A stretch of 64,000 nt of DNA, taken from NCBI GenBank assembly GCA_050157065.1, contig CP189573.1; one strand, 5' to 3'. Below, piece by piece: positions 51,700-60,914 of this stretch. The stretch's first letter is position 1. Every line of letters begins with the position of its first letter. The notes below the pieces were generated by a model. The model was not told the DNA's origin. It searched no databases and was given only the letters and a program-made list of their open reading frames with translations. This stretch comes from Avipropionibacterium sp050157065 (lineage in GTDB: Bacteria; Actinomycetota; Actinomycetes; Propionibacteriales; Propionibacteriaceae). The position numbers and the translations under genes are program-made.

Positions 51700-53928
51700 G
51701 TGTCCCACGCATTGCCGCGTGGCGGGAGCATCCTGCTCGCGCTGGGCCTCGTTGTCGCTCTGCTCGGTGTCCCCGTTGAGAGTGCTCGTGCCGTCGATCC
51801 CACCGGTCCGGCCGCGCAGGCGGTTGTCGACGCCGATCCGAACGTGACGTATCTCGGTGAGCCGGTCCACGTGTCGCAGCCGAGCCCCAACATGATCGGC
51901 ACGATGGACGGCCGCGCTGTGTCGTACCAGGTGTTCAAGGGCACCGGGAACAGCGACAACCCGGGTGCTTTCACCGCCATCGACGTCGAGACCGGAGAGG
52001 TGGTGATCAACCTGCCGATGCCGACCGCCGAGACTGCCCGCGAACTCACCGTCGCCTCCGACGGCCGGGTCTACGTCGCCACGTACTTCGACCAGAAGCT
52101 GTGGCAGTTCGACCCCGAGACCAAGCAGTTGCGCGACCTCGGCACGTACGAGCCCGATCCTTCCGACGCCCAGCCGTTCGGTGCGTGCAACGGTCCCGAT
52201 GGCCAGGTGTTCATCCCCACGTACAAGCATTCCGCGCTGTACAAGTACGATCCGGCGACCGATCAGATCACCAAGGTCGCCACGATCAACCCGGACAACA
52301 TCTATCTGCACGCGTGTGCCTGGGACCCCAAGACCAACGACCTCTACGTCACCGCCGGCGGGCAGACCGCCGAGCTGTGGCGGCTCGCTGATGCCGGTGC
52401 CGGCGAGAAGACCAAGATCACCAACGAGACCAACGTTCCCGGGCTCGAGGCCGAGACCTTCATCAAGCGACTCTGGCTGGTCAATGATCACCTGGTCGCG
52501 AGTGCGGGAGGCCAACGACAGTTGGTGATCGGCACCGACGGTGTGGTGGACAAGTGGACCCCGGCCGGAGAGATCGGCGGCTACAACATCGTTCGGCTGC
52601 CCGACGAGCCCACGAAATTCTGGTACACCAAGTCGTCCAGCATCTTCGAGTACGACACCGAGGCCATGACGACCACCGACACCGGTCTCGACATCGGCTA
52701 CTACTTCGGTGACGCCACGTTTGCGGCCAACGGCGACCTGATCGGCACCGATGCGCGTGGTCCGTTCCGGCTCACCATGGCCGGTGAGTACACCAGCACG
52801 CCGTGGACGTTCTCCCAGCCGACGGCGATCCAGAAGATGCTGCAGGGGCCGAACGGGCTGATGTTCGCCTCCGGCTATCCGACCGGGCTCGCCCGCGTCG
52901 ACGCCACCGGCGGCGGCCAGCTTCACCCGTCTCTGTCGAGCGGCCAGTACGAGTCATCAATCATCCGCGACGGCCTGATGTACGTGGGCCACTACGGCAA
53001 CGCACGGTTCTCACGATACGACCCGAACAACCCGACGGCCGCGCCACGGCGACTCTTCGACGGGCTCGCCGAGGGACAGGACCGGCCGTTCGCGATGGCG
53101 TACGACCCCGAGCGCGACGAGGTCTACATGGGCACCATCGCCGGGTACGGCAAGCTGCAGGGCGGTCTGGCGGTGTACGAGTTCGCCACCGGCAAGCACA
53201 CCTGGTACACCGACGAGATCGTCCAGGGGCAGAGCATCATCTCGGTGGTGCACAACCCGAACGACGGCTTGGTCTACATCGGCACCAACATCGACGGTGG
53301 CATGGGGATCGAGGCGCCCGACGGTGAGGCGAAGTTGATCGTCTGGGACCCGGCCACCCGCACTGTCGTCCGCGAGATCGTCCCCGTCGCGGACCGAGAA
53401 GGGGTCACCGGCTTGTTGGTCGCCCCCGACGGCAAGGTCTGGGGCTGGGCCGAGGACACCCTGTTCGCCTACGACACGACCACCAACGAGGTGGTGCACA
53501 GCGAGGGTGGGCTGGCGCCGCGGTACGCCGCGAACACCTTCTACTGGGCCTGGGCCTACCAGTACGTGTCGAAGGTCGACGGCAACGTGTACGCCACGGT
53601 CGGCTCGCAGCTGCTGCGCATCGACCCCGACACCTTGGCAGTCACCGTGCTGGTGCCGTCGGGGGCCGCCTTCGGCAACATCGACACCGCCGGCGACATC
53701 TACTTCTCGTCGAAGTCGCACGCCTACAAGTACACGGTTCCCCAGCCGGTGCCGAATGCCGCCCCGACCCGGGAGACCAAGTGCCTCGTGGTCAATGCAG
53801 CGCTGGCAGGTCGCGGGCTCGCCTACCCGGACGGTTACCGCACCGCCTGGCGACAGGCGGTGGAGCACCTCGAGCAGCAGGTGGCCAACGGTCGGGGCGA
53901 GCGGCTCAGGAGCGTCTACTGCGACTGA
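51700..53928 (+). CDS. Secreted beta-propeller protein
   Basis: 742 residues. Sec signal peptide (hydrophobic SILLALGLVVALLGVPV, cleavage near ARA, about residue 31). The remainder is a series of WD/NHL/PQQ-like blades with repeated turns such as SDGRVYVATYFDQKLWQFDP, VFIPTYKHSALYKYDPATD, EVYMGTIAGYGK and VYIGTNIDGG. About 50 C-terminal helical residues follow (AWRQAVEHLEQQVANGRG). No catalytic motif is evident; ligand binding or a lyase/lactonase-like role are possible. I start at GTG 51700, which has GAAAGGA 6 nt upstream; GTG 51685 would add five residues. Confidence 0.8.
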   Translation: MSHALPRGGSILLALGLVVALLGVPVESARAVDPTGPAAQAVVDADPNVTYLGEPVHVSQPSPNMIGTMDGRAVSYQVFKGTGNSDNPGAFTAIDVETGEVVINLPMPTAETARELTVASDGRVYVATYFDQKLWQFDPETKQLRDLGTYEPDPSDAQPFGACNGPDGQVFIPTYKHSALYKYDPATDQITKVATINPDNIYLHACAWDPKTNDLYVTAGGQTAELWRLADAGAGEKTKITNETNVPGLEAETFIKRLWLVNDHLVASAGGQRQLVIGTDGVVDKWTPAGEIGGYNIVRLPDEPTKFWYTKSSSIFEYDTEAMTTTDTGLDIGYYFGDATFAANGDLIGTDARGPFRLTMAGEYTSTPWTFSQPTAIQKMLQGPNGLMFASGYPTGLARVDATGGGQLHPSLSSGQYESSIIRDGLMYVGHYGNARFSRYDPNNPTAAPRRLFDGLAEGQDRPFAMAYDPERDEVYMGTIAGYGKLQGGLAVYEFATGKHTWYTDEIVQGQSIISVVHNPNDGLVYIGTNIDGGMGIEAPDGEAKLIVWDPATRTVVREIVPVADREGVTGLLVAPDGKVWGWAEDTLFAYDTTTNEVVHSEGGLAPRYAANTFYWAWAYQYVSKVDGNVYATVGSQLLRIDPDTLAVTVLVPSGAAFGNIDTAGDIYFSSKSHAYKYTVPQPVPNAAPTRETKCLVVNAALAGRGLAYPDGYRTAWRQAVEHLEQQVANGRGERLRSVYCD

Positions 53929-53962
53929 CCGAGCCACAGCACACCACCGGTGCGGCCGTCCC

Positions 53963-53968
53963 TAGGCT
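53963..53968 (+). promoter_or_regulatory. -10 box of a leaderless promoter
   Basis: TAGGCT lies 6 nt before the ATG at 53975. Confidence 0.5.
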
Positions 53969-53974
53969 GGGTCC

Positions 53975-54613
53975 ATGAAGATCACCCAGTGTGGACACTC
54001 CGCCGTCCTGGTCGAGGTCGCCGATCGTCGGCTGTTGATCGACCCCGGCAACTTCTCCGACGGCTGGCACGGCCTGACCGACCTGGACGCGGTGTTGGTC
54101 ACCCACCAGCATCCGGACCACATCGATCCGGAGCACGCCCCGGCCCTCCTGGCGGCGAACCCGGAGGCTCAGCTGTGGGTCGAGCCGTCGGTGCTGGAGA
54201 ATGTGGAACTGCCACAGGGCAAGGGAATCGCGGCGGACAGCCAGGTCACCGTGAGCGGGGTCACGATCGCTGCGGTCGGCGGCACCCATGCGGTGATCCA
54301 CCGTGACATCCCCGTGGTCGGCAACGTGGGCCTGGTGATCAGCGCGCCCGGGGAGCCGACCCTGTTCCACCCCGGCGACAGCCTGGCCGCGGTGCCCAAG
54401 GGCGTCGACGTGCTCGCGCTCCCGGCCCACGGCCCGTGGGCGGCGATGAAGGAGCACGTCGACTTCGCCCGAGCGGTCGGCGCCCCGACCGGCTTCCTGA
54501 TCCACCACGGCCTGCTCAACGAACGCGGCTACAGCCTGTCGTACAACAGGATCGGCGAGATGTCACCGACCGAACTGCTCGACCTGCGCCACGGGAATCC
54601 GTACGAATTCTGA
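53975..54613 (+). CDS. MBL-fold metal-dependent hydrolase (UlaG-like)
   Basis: 212 residues. Metal motif VTHQHPDHID (HxHxDH), GGTHAVIH and FHPGDSL provide the other ligands, and LPAHGPW closes the site. Short, single-domain, like UlaG/YtkL-type L-ascorbate-6-phosphate lactonase relatives; the true substrate is unknown. Leaderless-type start. Convergent with a gene remnant and a YczE-like gene. Confidence 0.85.
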   Translation: MKITQCGHSAVLVEVADRRLLIDPGNFSDGWHGLTDLDAVLVTHQHPDHIDPEHAPALLAANPEAQLWVEPSVLENVELPQGKGIAADSQVTVSGVTIAAVGGTHAVIHRDIPVVGNVGLVISAPGEPTLFHPGDSLAAVPKGVDVLALPAHGPWAAMKEHVDFARAVGAPTGFLIHHGLLNERGYSLSYNRIGEMSPTELLDLRHGNPYEF

Positions 54614-54630
54614 CGCCGGCCGAGCGTCGA

Positions 54631-54720
54631 TCAGCCGAGGCGTCCCAACCGCAGGAACTGGGTGTCCCCGTTGTTGTCGTCCAGCGCGTCGTTGTCGGTG
54701 ACCACGAACCAGTGACCCCG
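54631..54720 (-). pseudogene. Possible remnant: C-terminal end of a propeller/phytase-like protein
   Basis: About 29 codons before a TGA read RGHWFVVTDNDALDDNNGDT, then QFLRLGRLG, a well-formed protein end with an Asp/Asn-rich turn like those in esterase-like phytase or propeller proteins. Upstream in this frame the sequence becomes Arg/Pro/Ser-rich and unlike a protein, and it runs through the start of the neighbouring gene's 3' end. I infer a leftover of a deleted gene; chance cannot be excluded on such a short piece. Confidence 0.35.
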
Positions 54721-54743
54721 CCGGTCGCTCGACGGGCGTTTCC

Positions 54744-55448
54744 TCACGTTTCCCGAGCTTGTCGAGGGGTGGGGCTGCTGGGTGGGTCGACCCGGACCAC
54801 CAACGGGGGCAGGAACAGTTGGGTCAGTGGCCCGATGCTCAGCGCGAACAGCACCGTGCCGATGCCGACCACCCCGCCGAGCAGCCAGCCGACGAGCACG
54901 ACGACCACCTCGATGGCGGTCCGGATGACCCGCATGCTCACCGGCAGTCGCCGCGCCAGGCCGGTCATCAGCCCGTCGCGCGGCCCGGGACCGAACTGGG
55001 CCCCGATGTAGAGCGCGGTGGCCACCGCGTTGAGCACGATGCCGCCCACCATCAGACCGATCCTGGCGAGAAGTCCGTCCGGTGCACTGAGCAGCGCCAG
55101 GAACACATCGACCGCCACCCCCACCCAGACGGCGTTGGCGATGGTGCCCAGACCCGGTACCTCGCGCAGCGGGATCCAGAGCAGCAGGACGACCAGCGCG
55201 GTGATGATGGCGACGGTGCCGAAGGTCAGCGGGACGTGGCTGGCCACCCCGTAGTGGAAGACGTCCCACGGGATCATGCCGAGACCGCCCCGGATCAACA
55301 TGGCCATGGACAGACCGAAGACCGTCAGCCCCACGAAGAGCTGGGTCAGCCGCCGCGGTAGACGCCCGGCGCGCAGCTGCTGGCGCGGCGTCATGGTCTG
55401 CAGACCCAGCAAGGTACGCGCTGGCTCCGGCTCAGGGGTGTCGTCCAC
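54744..55448 (-). CDS. YczE/YitT-type integral membrane protein
   Basis: 234 residues. Five hydrophobic helices with the family feature near the start of the first pair: RLTQLFVGLTVFGLSMAMLI followed by RGGLGMIPWDVFHYGVASHV (LGxxPWDVxxxG), then FGPGPRDGLMTGLARRL (GPRDGLM) further on. YczE-like proteins are of uncertain transport role. GTG 55448 is a guess; the ATG at 55394 is an alternative without a clear ribosome binding site. It lies 34 bp downstream of the 55483 gene, likely same transcript. Confidence 0.8.
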   Translation of the reverse strand: MDDTPEPEPARTLLGLQTMTPRQQLRAGRLPRRLTQLFVGLTVFGLSMAMLIRGGLGMIPWDVFHYGVASHVPLTFGTVAIITALVVLLLWIPLREVPGLGTIANAVWVGVAVDVFLALLSAPDGLLARIGLMVGGIVLNAVATALYIGAQFGPGPRDGLMTGLARRLPVSMRVIRTAIEVVVVLVGWLLGGVVGIGTVLFALSIGPLTQLFLPPLVVRVDPPSSPTPRQARET

Positions 55449-55482
55449 ACCCCATTCTGCGAGGTTGGCCTCGGTGGGTGGC

Positions 55483-56853
55483 TCACGCCTGACCGACGAT
55501 GCCTTCCGGCTCCACGAAACCATCCGGCTCGGCAAGCTCGGCCGGCGCCGACACCGACGGCCGGAGACCGGGGCGCGGCGACCCGACGGTCTGCCAGACC
55601 CGCTCGGGGATCTGGTCGCAAAAGGCACACACGAAGTCGAGCGAGGCCCACAGGGTCGGCGGCGTGTGCTCGGCGGGGAACGTGATCACCGTCGACCCGG
55701 TCATGATCACCAACGACGGCTTCCAGTGCAGGAACCAGCTGGCGAGCTGTTCGGTGAGGACGTCCGCCAGGAACTGTGGATGGGACGACCACACGTCGAA
55801 CATGGCGTCGAAGGCGGGGAACGGGGTGGGTTGCACCGGCCCCACCCGCAGCGCGTACGGCTGCTTACCGCGCGCGATCGTCAGCGTGGGAACGGGTGCC
55901 GGCAGGCGCAGTGCCAACACGGGTTGGTGGTGGGTGATGGTCTGGGTGTGCACCTGGGTCATGTTGTTGACGTGCGTCGTGTACGTCCTGGTGGTCTGCC
56001 ACTGGTACTGGAATCCGGTGAACCCGATCCCACGATGGGTGCCGGTGACGATGTCGTTCGAGGTCGGGTTCTGACCGGTACCGACGGGGCCGATGCCGGC
56101 GAACTGCGCCACCGGGCCCTGACTCTGCGGCAACCACTGCCAGTCGGTGCCCCGGAAGCCGAGTCGCGGTGACTTCGGCTCGATCGCGAACCGCGCCAGC
56201 GCCTCCCAGTCGATCAGGGCCGCCACCTGGGCCAGCCGGTCGACGAACACCTTCAGCTCGTCCGGCTCATCGGTGGTCGGTGCCCCGACGGCCACCAGAT
56301 TGGCGCCGTCGACGGACAGGTCGAAGCCTCGGCCGGCGGGACTGTCGACGGCCCACTCGGCGAGCGCGTCGAGCACCGGCGGGCTGAGCAGTGCGTTGGC
56401 GAAGTCCGTGTCGCCGGCCGCCTCCAGCACCGGCTCCCACCGCGGCCCGAGGGTGACCTTGTCGGCCCGGACCCCGATCCGGCGGTGCCGATCCCGGTCG
56501 GTGCTGACGTACAGCTCGGGGAACGCCTTCGGCAGCGCGATCATCGCGATCCGCGCGTTGAACGGCGGCACCGTGTGGCGGTACTGGAAGGCCTGGAACG
56601 ATGTGCCGTTGCTGGTGGTGCCGATGATCGCCTTGGACAGCCAGCGACCGAACCCCATGTCGAACGGTGGCAGGGCGAGTCCGGCGACCCGCTCCAGTGT
56701 CGGGCTCGGGTCGGTCTGCCAGCCGTACGCGGAGATCGCCTCGCGCACCTTCGCCTGACGGATCGACTTGCGGATCGCCAGTCCGATGAACAGGCCTCCG
56801 ATCGCGAGGCCGAGCACCAGCACCACGACCATGATCACGATGATGGCGTCCAT
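55483..56853 (-). CDS. Membrane-anchored protein of unknown function
   Basis: 456 residues. One N-terminal helix (about 3-27), then a large cytoplasmic alpha/beta region resembling the DUF3137-type layout: FQAFQYRHTVPPFNARIAMI, and later IGFTGFQYQWQTTRTYTTHV with repeated beta strands. The C-terminal end is Pro/Glu-rich and has CAFC. ATG 56853 has AAAGG 8 nt upstream. It starts 43 bp after the PASTA-kinase stop and is probably co-transcribed, so it is a candidate partner or substrate of that kinase. Confidence 0.65.
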   Translation of the reverse strand: MDAIIVIMVVVLVLGLAIGGLFIGLAIRKSIRQAKVREAISAYGWQTDPSPTLERVAGLALPPFDMGFGRWLSKAIIGTTSNGTSFQAFQYRHTVPPFNARIAMIALPKAFPELYVSTDRDRHRRIGVRADKVTLGPRWEPVLEAAGDTDFANALLSPPVLDALAEWAVDSPAGRGFDLSVDGANLVAVGAPTTDEPDELKVFVDRLAQVAALIDWEALARFAIEPKSPRLGFRGTDWQWLPQSQGPVAQFAGIGPVGTGQNPTSNDIVTGTHRGIGFTGFQYQWQTTRTYTTHVNNMTQVHTQTITHHQPVLALRLPAPVPTLTIARGKQPYALRVGPVQPTPFPAFDAMFDVWSSHPQFLADVLTEQLASWFLHWKPSLVIMTGSTVITFPAEHTPPTLWASLDFVCAFCDQIPERVWQTVGSPRPGLRPSVSAPAELAEPDGFVEPEGIVGQA

Positions 56854-56896
56854 CAGTCACCTTTCACCAGGAGCCGGTCTATCCGAGGGGGTGCAC

Positions 56897-58969
56897 CTAC
56901 ACGTAGTACATGGTGACGGTAGCGCCCTTGCGGGCCTTCTCACCCGCCGCCGGGTCGGTGTAGCTCACGTACCCGAGGCCCAAGAAGTCCCGGCCGGTGA
57001 CCGGCTTCTTCGCGACCTTGAACCCGGCCTGCTCCAACGTCTTGGTCGCGGCCTCCAGACCCATCTTGCGGACGTTGGGAACCGTCACCATCACCGGCCC
57101 GACCGACTGCACGATCGTCACCGTGTCACCCCGCTTGCCGGTGCCGTCGGCCGGCGACTGGCTGATCACGTTGCCCGACGGCACCGAGTCGTGGTTCTGC
57201 TTGGTGATCTTGACGGTGAACCCGGCCTTCTCCAGGCCTGCCTTCGCCTCGGCGGCGGACTTGCCGGTCCAGTTGGTGATCTTGATCGGTTGCGGACCCT
57301 TCGACACCGTCAGGTCGACCGGGGTGTCGGGCCGGACCATCGTGCCGGACTCCAGCGACGCCTGAGTGACGATGCCGGCCGCGACCTTCTCGTCGTACTC
57401 CTCGGTCACCTCGCCGACCGTCAGCTTTGCCTGCTCGAGCGCGGATCGGACGTCGTCGAGGGACTTGCCGACGATCTCCGGTACGGCGTAGCGCTCCGGT
57501 CCTTTGGAGATCACCAGCTTGACCTCGGCCTCGGGCCGGACCTCGCTCCCGGCCGTCGGGTCGGTGCGGATCACCCGACCCTTCGGCACGGTCTCGGAGT
57601 ACTCCTCGGTGGCGGTGTTGGCGACCAGTCCCGCCTCCCGCAGCGCACCGGCCGCCTGGTCGGCGGTCATGTTGACCACCGGTGGGGTGGCGACGGTGCG
57701 GTGCTCGACGAACCACCAGCCGCCGAGTGCCGCGCCGGCGGTCAGCAGCAGCACCAGCAGCAGGGCGATCAGCCCGCGCCGCCGGGCACGGCGCTGGGCC
57801 TGCCGGGCCCGCGTCGAGGCACCCGGGGGTGGTGGGGCGACCGCGACGAACCGTTCCGAGGGGCTGTCCGCCGAGTGGGCCGGGGTGCGGTGGCTCGCCG
57901 GACTGGCCGCCGACGTACGGCGACGTGGTTGTGCGGGCTTCACCCGGATCGCCGGGGTGATCCCGGTCGCCGGGCTGATCTGGGTCACCGGGTCGTAGTC
58001 GGCCGGCATCACCGCACTGCGCACCCGGATCCCGTTGGCCTCGTTCCACTGGGCCACGTCCGACGATCCGGTCGTGATGATCTCGGTCAGCTCGGAGTCG
58101 GAGGCCGCGCCGGACCGGAGCCGTGACCGTACGGCCCGCAGCTCGTGGAGCAGGGTCCGGGCATCGGTCGGACGCTCCGACGGCTGCCGTGCCGTCGCGT
58201 GCTGCACCAGCGCGTCGACGTAGTCGGGCAGGTCGGCCACCACCTCCGACGGGGGCGGAACGTCGTTGTGGACGTGGGCGTACGCGACCTGGATCGGTGA
58301 CTCGCCGGTGTGGGGCTTGCGGCCGGTCAGCAGCTCGTACAGCACCACCCCGGCGGAGTAGACGTCGGAGCGCGGGTCGGCCTTGCCGGTGGTGACCAGC
58401 TCCGGCGGCAGGTACGACACCGTGCCGATCAGCAGCCCGGCGGTCGCGGTGGAGGTCTGCGCGGTGATCGCCTTCGCCAACCCGAAGTCCGCCACCTTGA
58501 TCTGGTTGGTGTCGTCGGCGATCAGTACGTTCTCGGGCTTGATGTCGCGGTGCACCAGGCCCGACTCGTGTGCGGCGGCCAGCGCGCACAGCACCGACTC
58601 CATGATCGTCAGCGCCCGCACCGCATCCATCCGGCCCTCGTTGCGCATCAGGCTGCGCAGCGTCCGACCGTGCACGTACTCCATCACGATGAACGGCCGG
58701 CCGTTGTCGATGCCCTGGTCGAACACCGACACCACGTTGGGGTGGGAGAGTCGCGCGGCGGCCCGCGCCTCGCGGTCGAACTTGCGGGCGAAGTCGTCGT
58801 CGTCGCCGAGGCCGACGTGCATCACCTTCACCGCGACCGTACGGGTCAGCCGCAGGTCGGTGGCGAGGTAGACGGTGGCCATGCCACCGCGGGCGAGCCG
58901 GTCCGTGATCTCGTACCGACCTTCCAGGGCATGACCGACCAACGGGTCGCGCATGCTGGTCATGGTCAC
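56897..58969 (-). CDS. pknL: Transmembrane Ser/Thr protein kinase with four PASTA domains
   Basis: 690 residues. Cytoplasmic kinase (about 16-285): glycine loop LARGGMATVY, Lys48, HRDIKPEN (Asp142), DFGLAKA (161-163) and an activation loop rich in Thr/Ser (QTSTATAGLLIGTVSYLPPE). A Pro/Ala linker, one membrane helix (399-421), then four extracellular PASTA repeats (about 428-490, 493-560, 561-628 and 629-690) that bind muropeptides or lipid II. GTG 58969 has GGAG 8 nt upstream; ATG 58963 is an alternative. Named by position next to aroG and by similarity to corynebacterial PknL; mycobacterial PknL lacks PASTA. Confidence 0.9.
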   Translation of the reverse strand: MTMTSMRDPLVGHALEGRYEITDRLARGGMATVYLATDLRLTRTVAVKVMHVGLGDDDDFARKFDREARAAARLSHPNVVSVFDQGIDNGRPFIVMEYVHGRTLRSLMRNEGRMDAVRALTIMESVLCALAAAHESGLVHRDIKPENVLIADDTNQIKVADFGLAKAITAQTSTATAGLLIGTVSYLPPELVTTGKADPRSDVYSAGVVLYELLTGRKPHTGESPIQVAYAHVHNDVPPPSEVVADLPDYVDALVQHATARQPSERPTDARTLLHELRAVRSRLRSGAASDSELTEIITTGSSDVAQWNEANGIRVRSAVMPADYDPVTQISPATGITPAIRVKPAQPRRRTSAASPASHRTPAHSADSPSERFVAVAPPPPGASTRARQAQRRARRRGLIALLLVLLLTAGAALGGWWFVEHRTVATPPVVNMTADQAAGALREAGLVANTATEEYSETVPKGRVIRTDPTAGSEVRPEAEVKLVISKGPERYAVPEIVGKSLDDVRSALEQAKLTVGEVTEEYDEKVAAGIVTQASLESGTMVRPDTPVDLTVSKGPQPIKITNWTGKSAAEAKAGLEKAGFTVKITKQNHDSVPSGNVISQSPADGTGKRGDTVTIVQSVGPVMVTVPNVRKMGLEAATKTLEQAGFKVAKKPVTGRDFLGLGYVSYTDPAAGEKARKGATVTMYYV

Positions 58970-59108
58970 AGGTACTGCTCCAAACACGGTGGGGAAGAAG
59001 GGCCGTGTCAGGCCTGACACGAAGCTTATGAGCTGAGCCGACGTTGGCGGCGTAGCCGAGCGGGTGTGTCCGACACCTCGTCGCGTCGCGGCGGGGCGCC
59101 GACGGCGG

Positions 59109-59894
59109 TCAGCTCACGTCACGCCGGATGGTCACGAGCATGCCGATCGCGGTCGGGACGGCCGCCCAGGCGATCAGCACCAGGCTGGCCAGCCACCACG
59201 CGAACGGGTCCTGTGCGGCACTCATCATCGGGTTGCCCGACAGCCCGATCATCGCCGCGGTCGCGCCGGACGGCATCAGGTTGAGCAGCACGTCCCACTG
59301 CTGGAACGCGAACACGAAGCTCACCAGCGGCTCGAGGATGTAGGCGAAGCCGATCGCGACCAGGATCGCCACGACCTGGTTGCGGATCAGGATGCCGACC
59401 CCCAGGCCCATCAGCGTCCACAGCATCAACGACAGCACGCCCAGGGCGAGGTTCTGCCAGACCAGTGGTTCGTCGAGCTGCATCGAGCCGCCGAAGATCA
59501 TCACCATCGGGATCGCCACCAGAACCCCGACGATGGCCGACACGACGCCGTACAGCAGGCCCATGATCGACGTCGCGCCCACCTTGGCCAACAGCACCTG
59601 CCAGCGACGGGGCGTCGCGAGGTAGGTCCAGGTGATCGTGTGGTGCCGGTACTCCTGGCCCATGCTCGTCACCCCCAGCACCAACGCCAGGATCCGGGTC
59701 ATCGTGTTGCCGCCGTTGTGCACCGCGGAGATGGCTTCGGGGGTGGTGAAGGCGTCCATGTCGCCGGAGATCAGGCCCTGCAGGGCGCCGAAGGTCACGG
59801 CGTAGATGGCGCCGGCGACGACGACCACGATCAGCAGCAGCCACCACAGCTTGGTGGTGGTGAACTTCAACAGCTCACTGGTGAAGGAGCGCAT
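59109..59894 (-). CDS. ABC-2 type transporter permease
   Basis: 261 residues, six hydrophobic helices in the ABC2_membrane_5-like arrangement, with GQEYRHHTITWTYLATPRR between helices 2 and 3 (typical 'E-x-R-x-x-T' loop). It starts within the ATPase stop codon (TGATG). Together they form an exporter of unknown substrate; such pairs often give bacitracin- or lantibiotic-type resistance, but nothing here identifies the substrate. Confidence 0.88.
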   Translation of the reverse strand: MRSFTSELLKFTTTKLWWLLLIVVVVAGAIYAVTFGALQGLISGDMDAFTTPEAISAVHNGGNTMTRILALVLGVTSMGQEYRHHTITWTYLATPRRWQVLLAKVGATSIMGLLYGVVSAIVGVLVAIPMVMIFGGSMQLDEPLVWQNLALGVLSLMLWTLMGLGVGILIRNQVVAILVAIGFAYILEPLVSFVFAFQQWDVLLNLMPSGATAAMIGLSGNPMMSAAQDPFAWWLASLVLIAWAAVPTAIGMLVTIRRDVS

Positions 59895-60859
59895 CAGGAG
59901 GCCTCCTGCTCGAGCATCTGGAAGAACGTCGCTTCGAGGTCCACCCGTTCGACGGCGAGTTCGACCACGGCCACCTGGTGCTGCAACATCGCCCTGCCGA
60001 TGGCGGCGGTGTCTTCGGTGGCGACCCGCAGGTACGGGCCGGAAGCGTCCTCGGCGTCGAGGACGGTCCAGCCGGCCTCGGTGAGGGCGGCCCGCGCGGC
60101 GTCGCGGTCACGTCGTCCGACGCGCAGCAGGCTGGTCGGCTCGGCATCGCCGAGTTGGTCGATCGGCCCGTGTCGGAGCAGACGGCCGTGGCCGATCACC
60201 GCGACCTCGTCGGCGGTCTGGTTGACCTCACTGAGCATGTGCGAGGAGACCAGCACCGTCTTGCCCTCATCGGCCAGTCCGCGCAGGAACGACCGCAGCC
60301 ACCGGATGCCTTCGGGGTCGAGCCCGTTGGCCGGCTCGTCCAGGATCAGGTAGTCCGGGTCGCCCAGCAGGGCGGTCGCCAGCGCGAGCCGCTGCCGCAT
60401 GCCGAGCGAGTAGCCACCGACGGTACGGCGGGCGGCCTCGGTGAGCTTGACCAGGTCGAGCAGTTCGTCGACGCGCGCGTTGTCGGCGTGCGCGGTCGGC
60501 GCGAGCACCCGGAGGTGGTCCCGGCCACTGCGGCCGGGGTGGAACGCCGCGTCGAGGGCCACCCCGACGGTCTGTTGCGGGCTGTCCAACTCGGCGTAGC
60601 TGCGACCCCCGAAGGTGGCGGTCCCCGAGGTCGGTGTGACCAGGCCGGCCAGCATGCTGAGGGTGGTCGTCTTGCCCGCACCGTTCGGGCCGAGGAAGCC
60701 GGTCACCACCCCCGGCGGGATGGTCAACGTGACGTCGTCGACGGCGACCACCTTGCCGAAGTGCTTGGTCAGGTTGCGCAGCTCGATCGGTGGGGAGCCA
60801 TCGTGGGCGGGGGCGGGTTCCTGGGCGGCACGGCGCGGTTGGTACGAGTCAGCCGACAT
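59894..60859 (-). CDS. ABC transporter ATP-binding protein
   Basis: 321 residues. Walker A GPNGAGKTT, Q-loop region, signature YSLGMRQRLALA, Walker B YLILDEPANGLDP and the switch His in VLVSSHMLSEV are all intact, followed by the C-terminal extension found in drug-export ATPases. ATG 60859 chosen; in-frame upstream codons overlap the thiG 3' region and are not protein-like. Couples to the permease by TGATG. Confidence 0.93.
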   Translation of the reverse strand: MSADSYQPRRAAQEPAPAHDGSPPIELRNLTKHFGKVVAVDDVTLTIPPGVVTGFLGPNGAGKTTTLSMLAGLVTPTSGTATFGGRSYAELDSPQQTVGVALDAAFHPGRSGRDHLRVLAPTAHADNARVDELLDLVKLTEAARRTVGGYSLGMRQRLALATALLGDPDYLILDEPANGLDPEGIRWLRSFLRGLADEGKTVLVSSHMLSEVNQTADEVAVIGHGRLLRHGPIDQLGDAEPTSLLRVGRRDRDAARAALTEAGWTVLDAEDASGPYLRVATEDTAAIGRAMLQHQVAVVELAVERVDLEATFFQMLEQEAS

Positions 60860-60914
60860 GGGGCAATGTTGCCAGATCGGACCAACGCGCCGGTGCTCAC
60901 CACGTGGTCCATGA

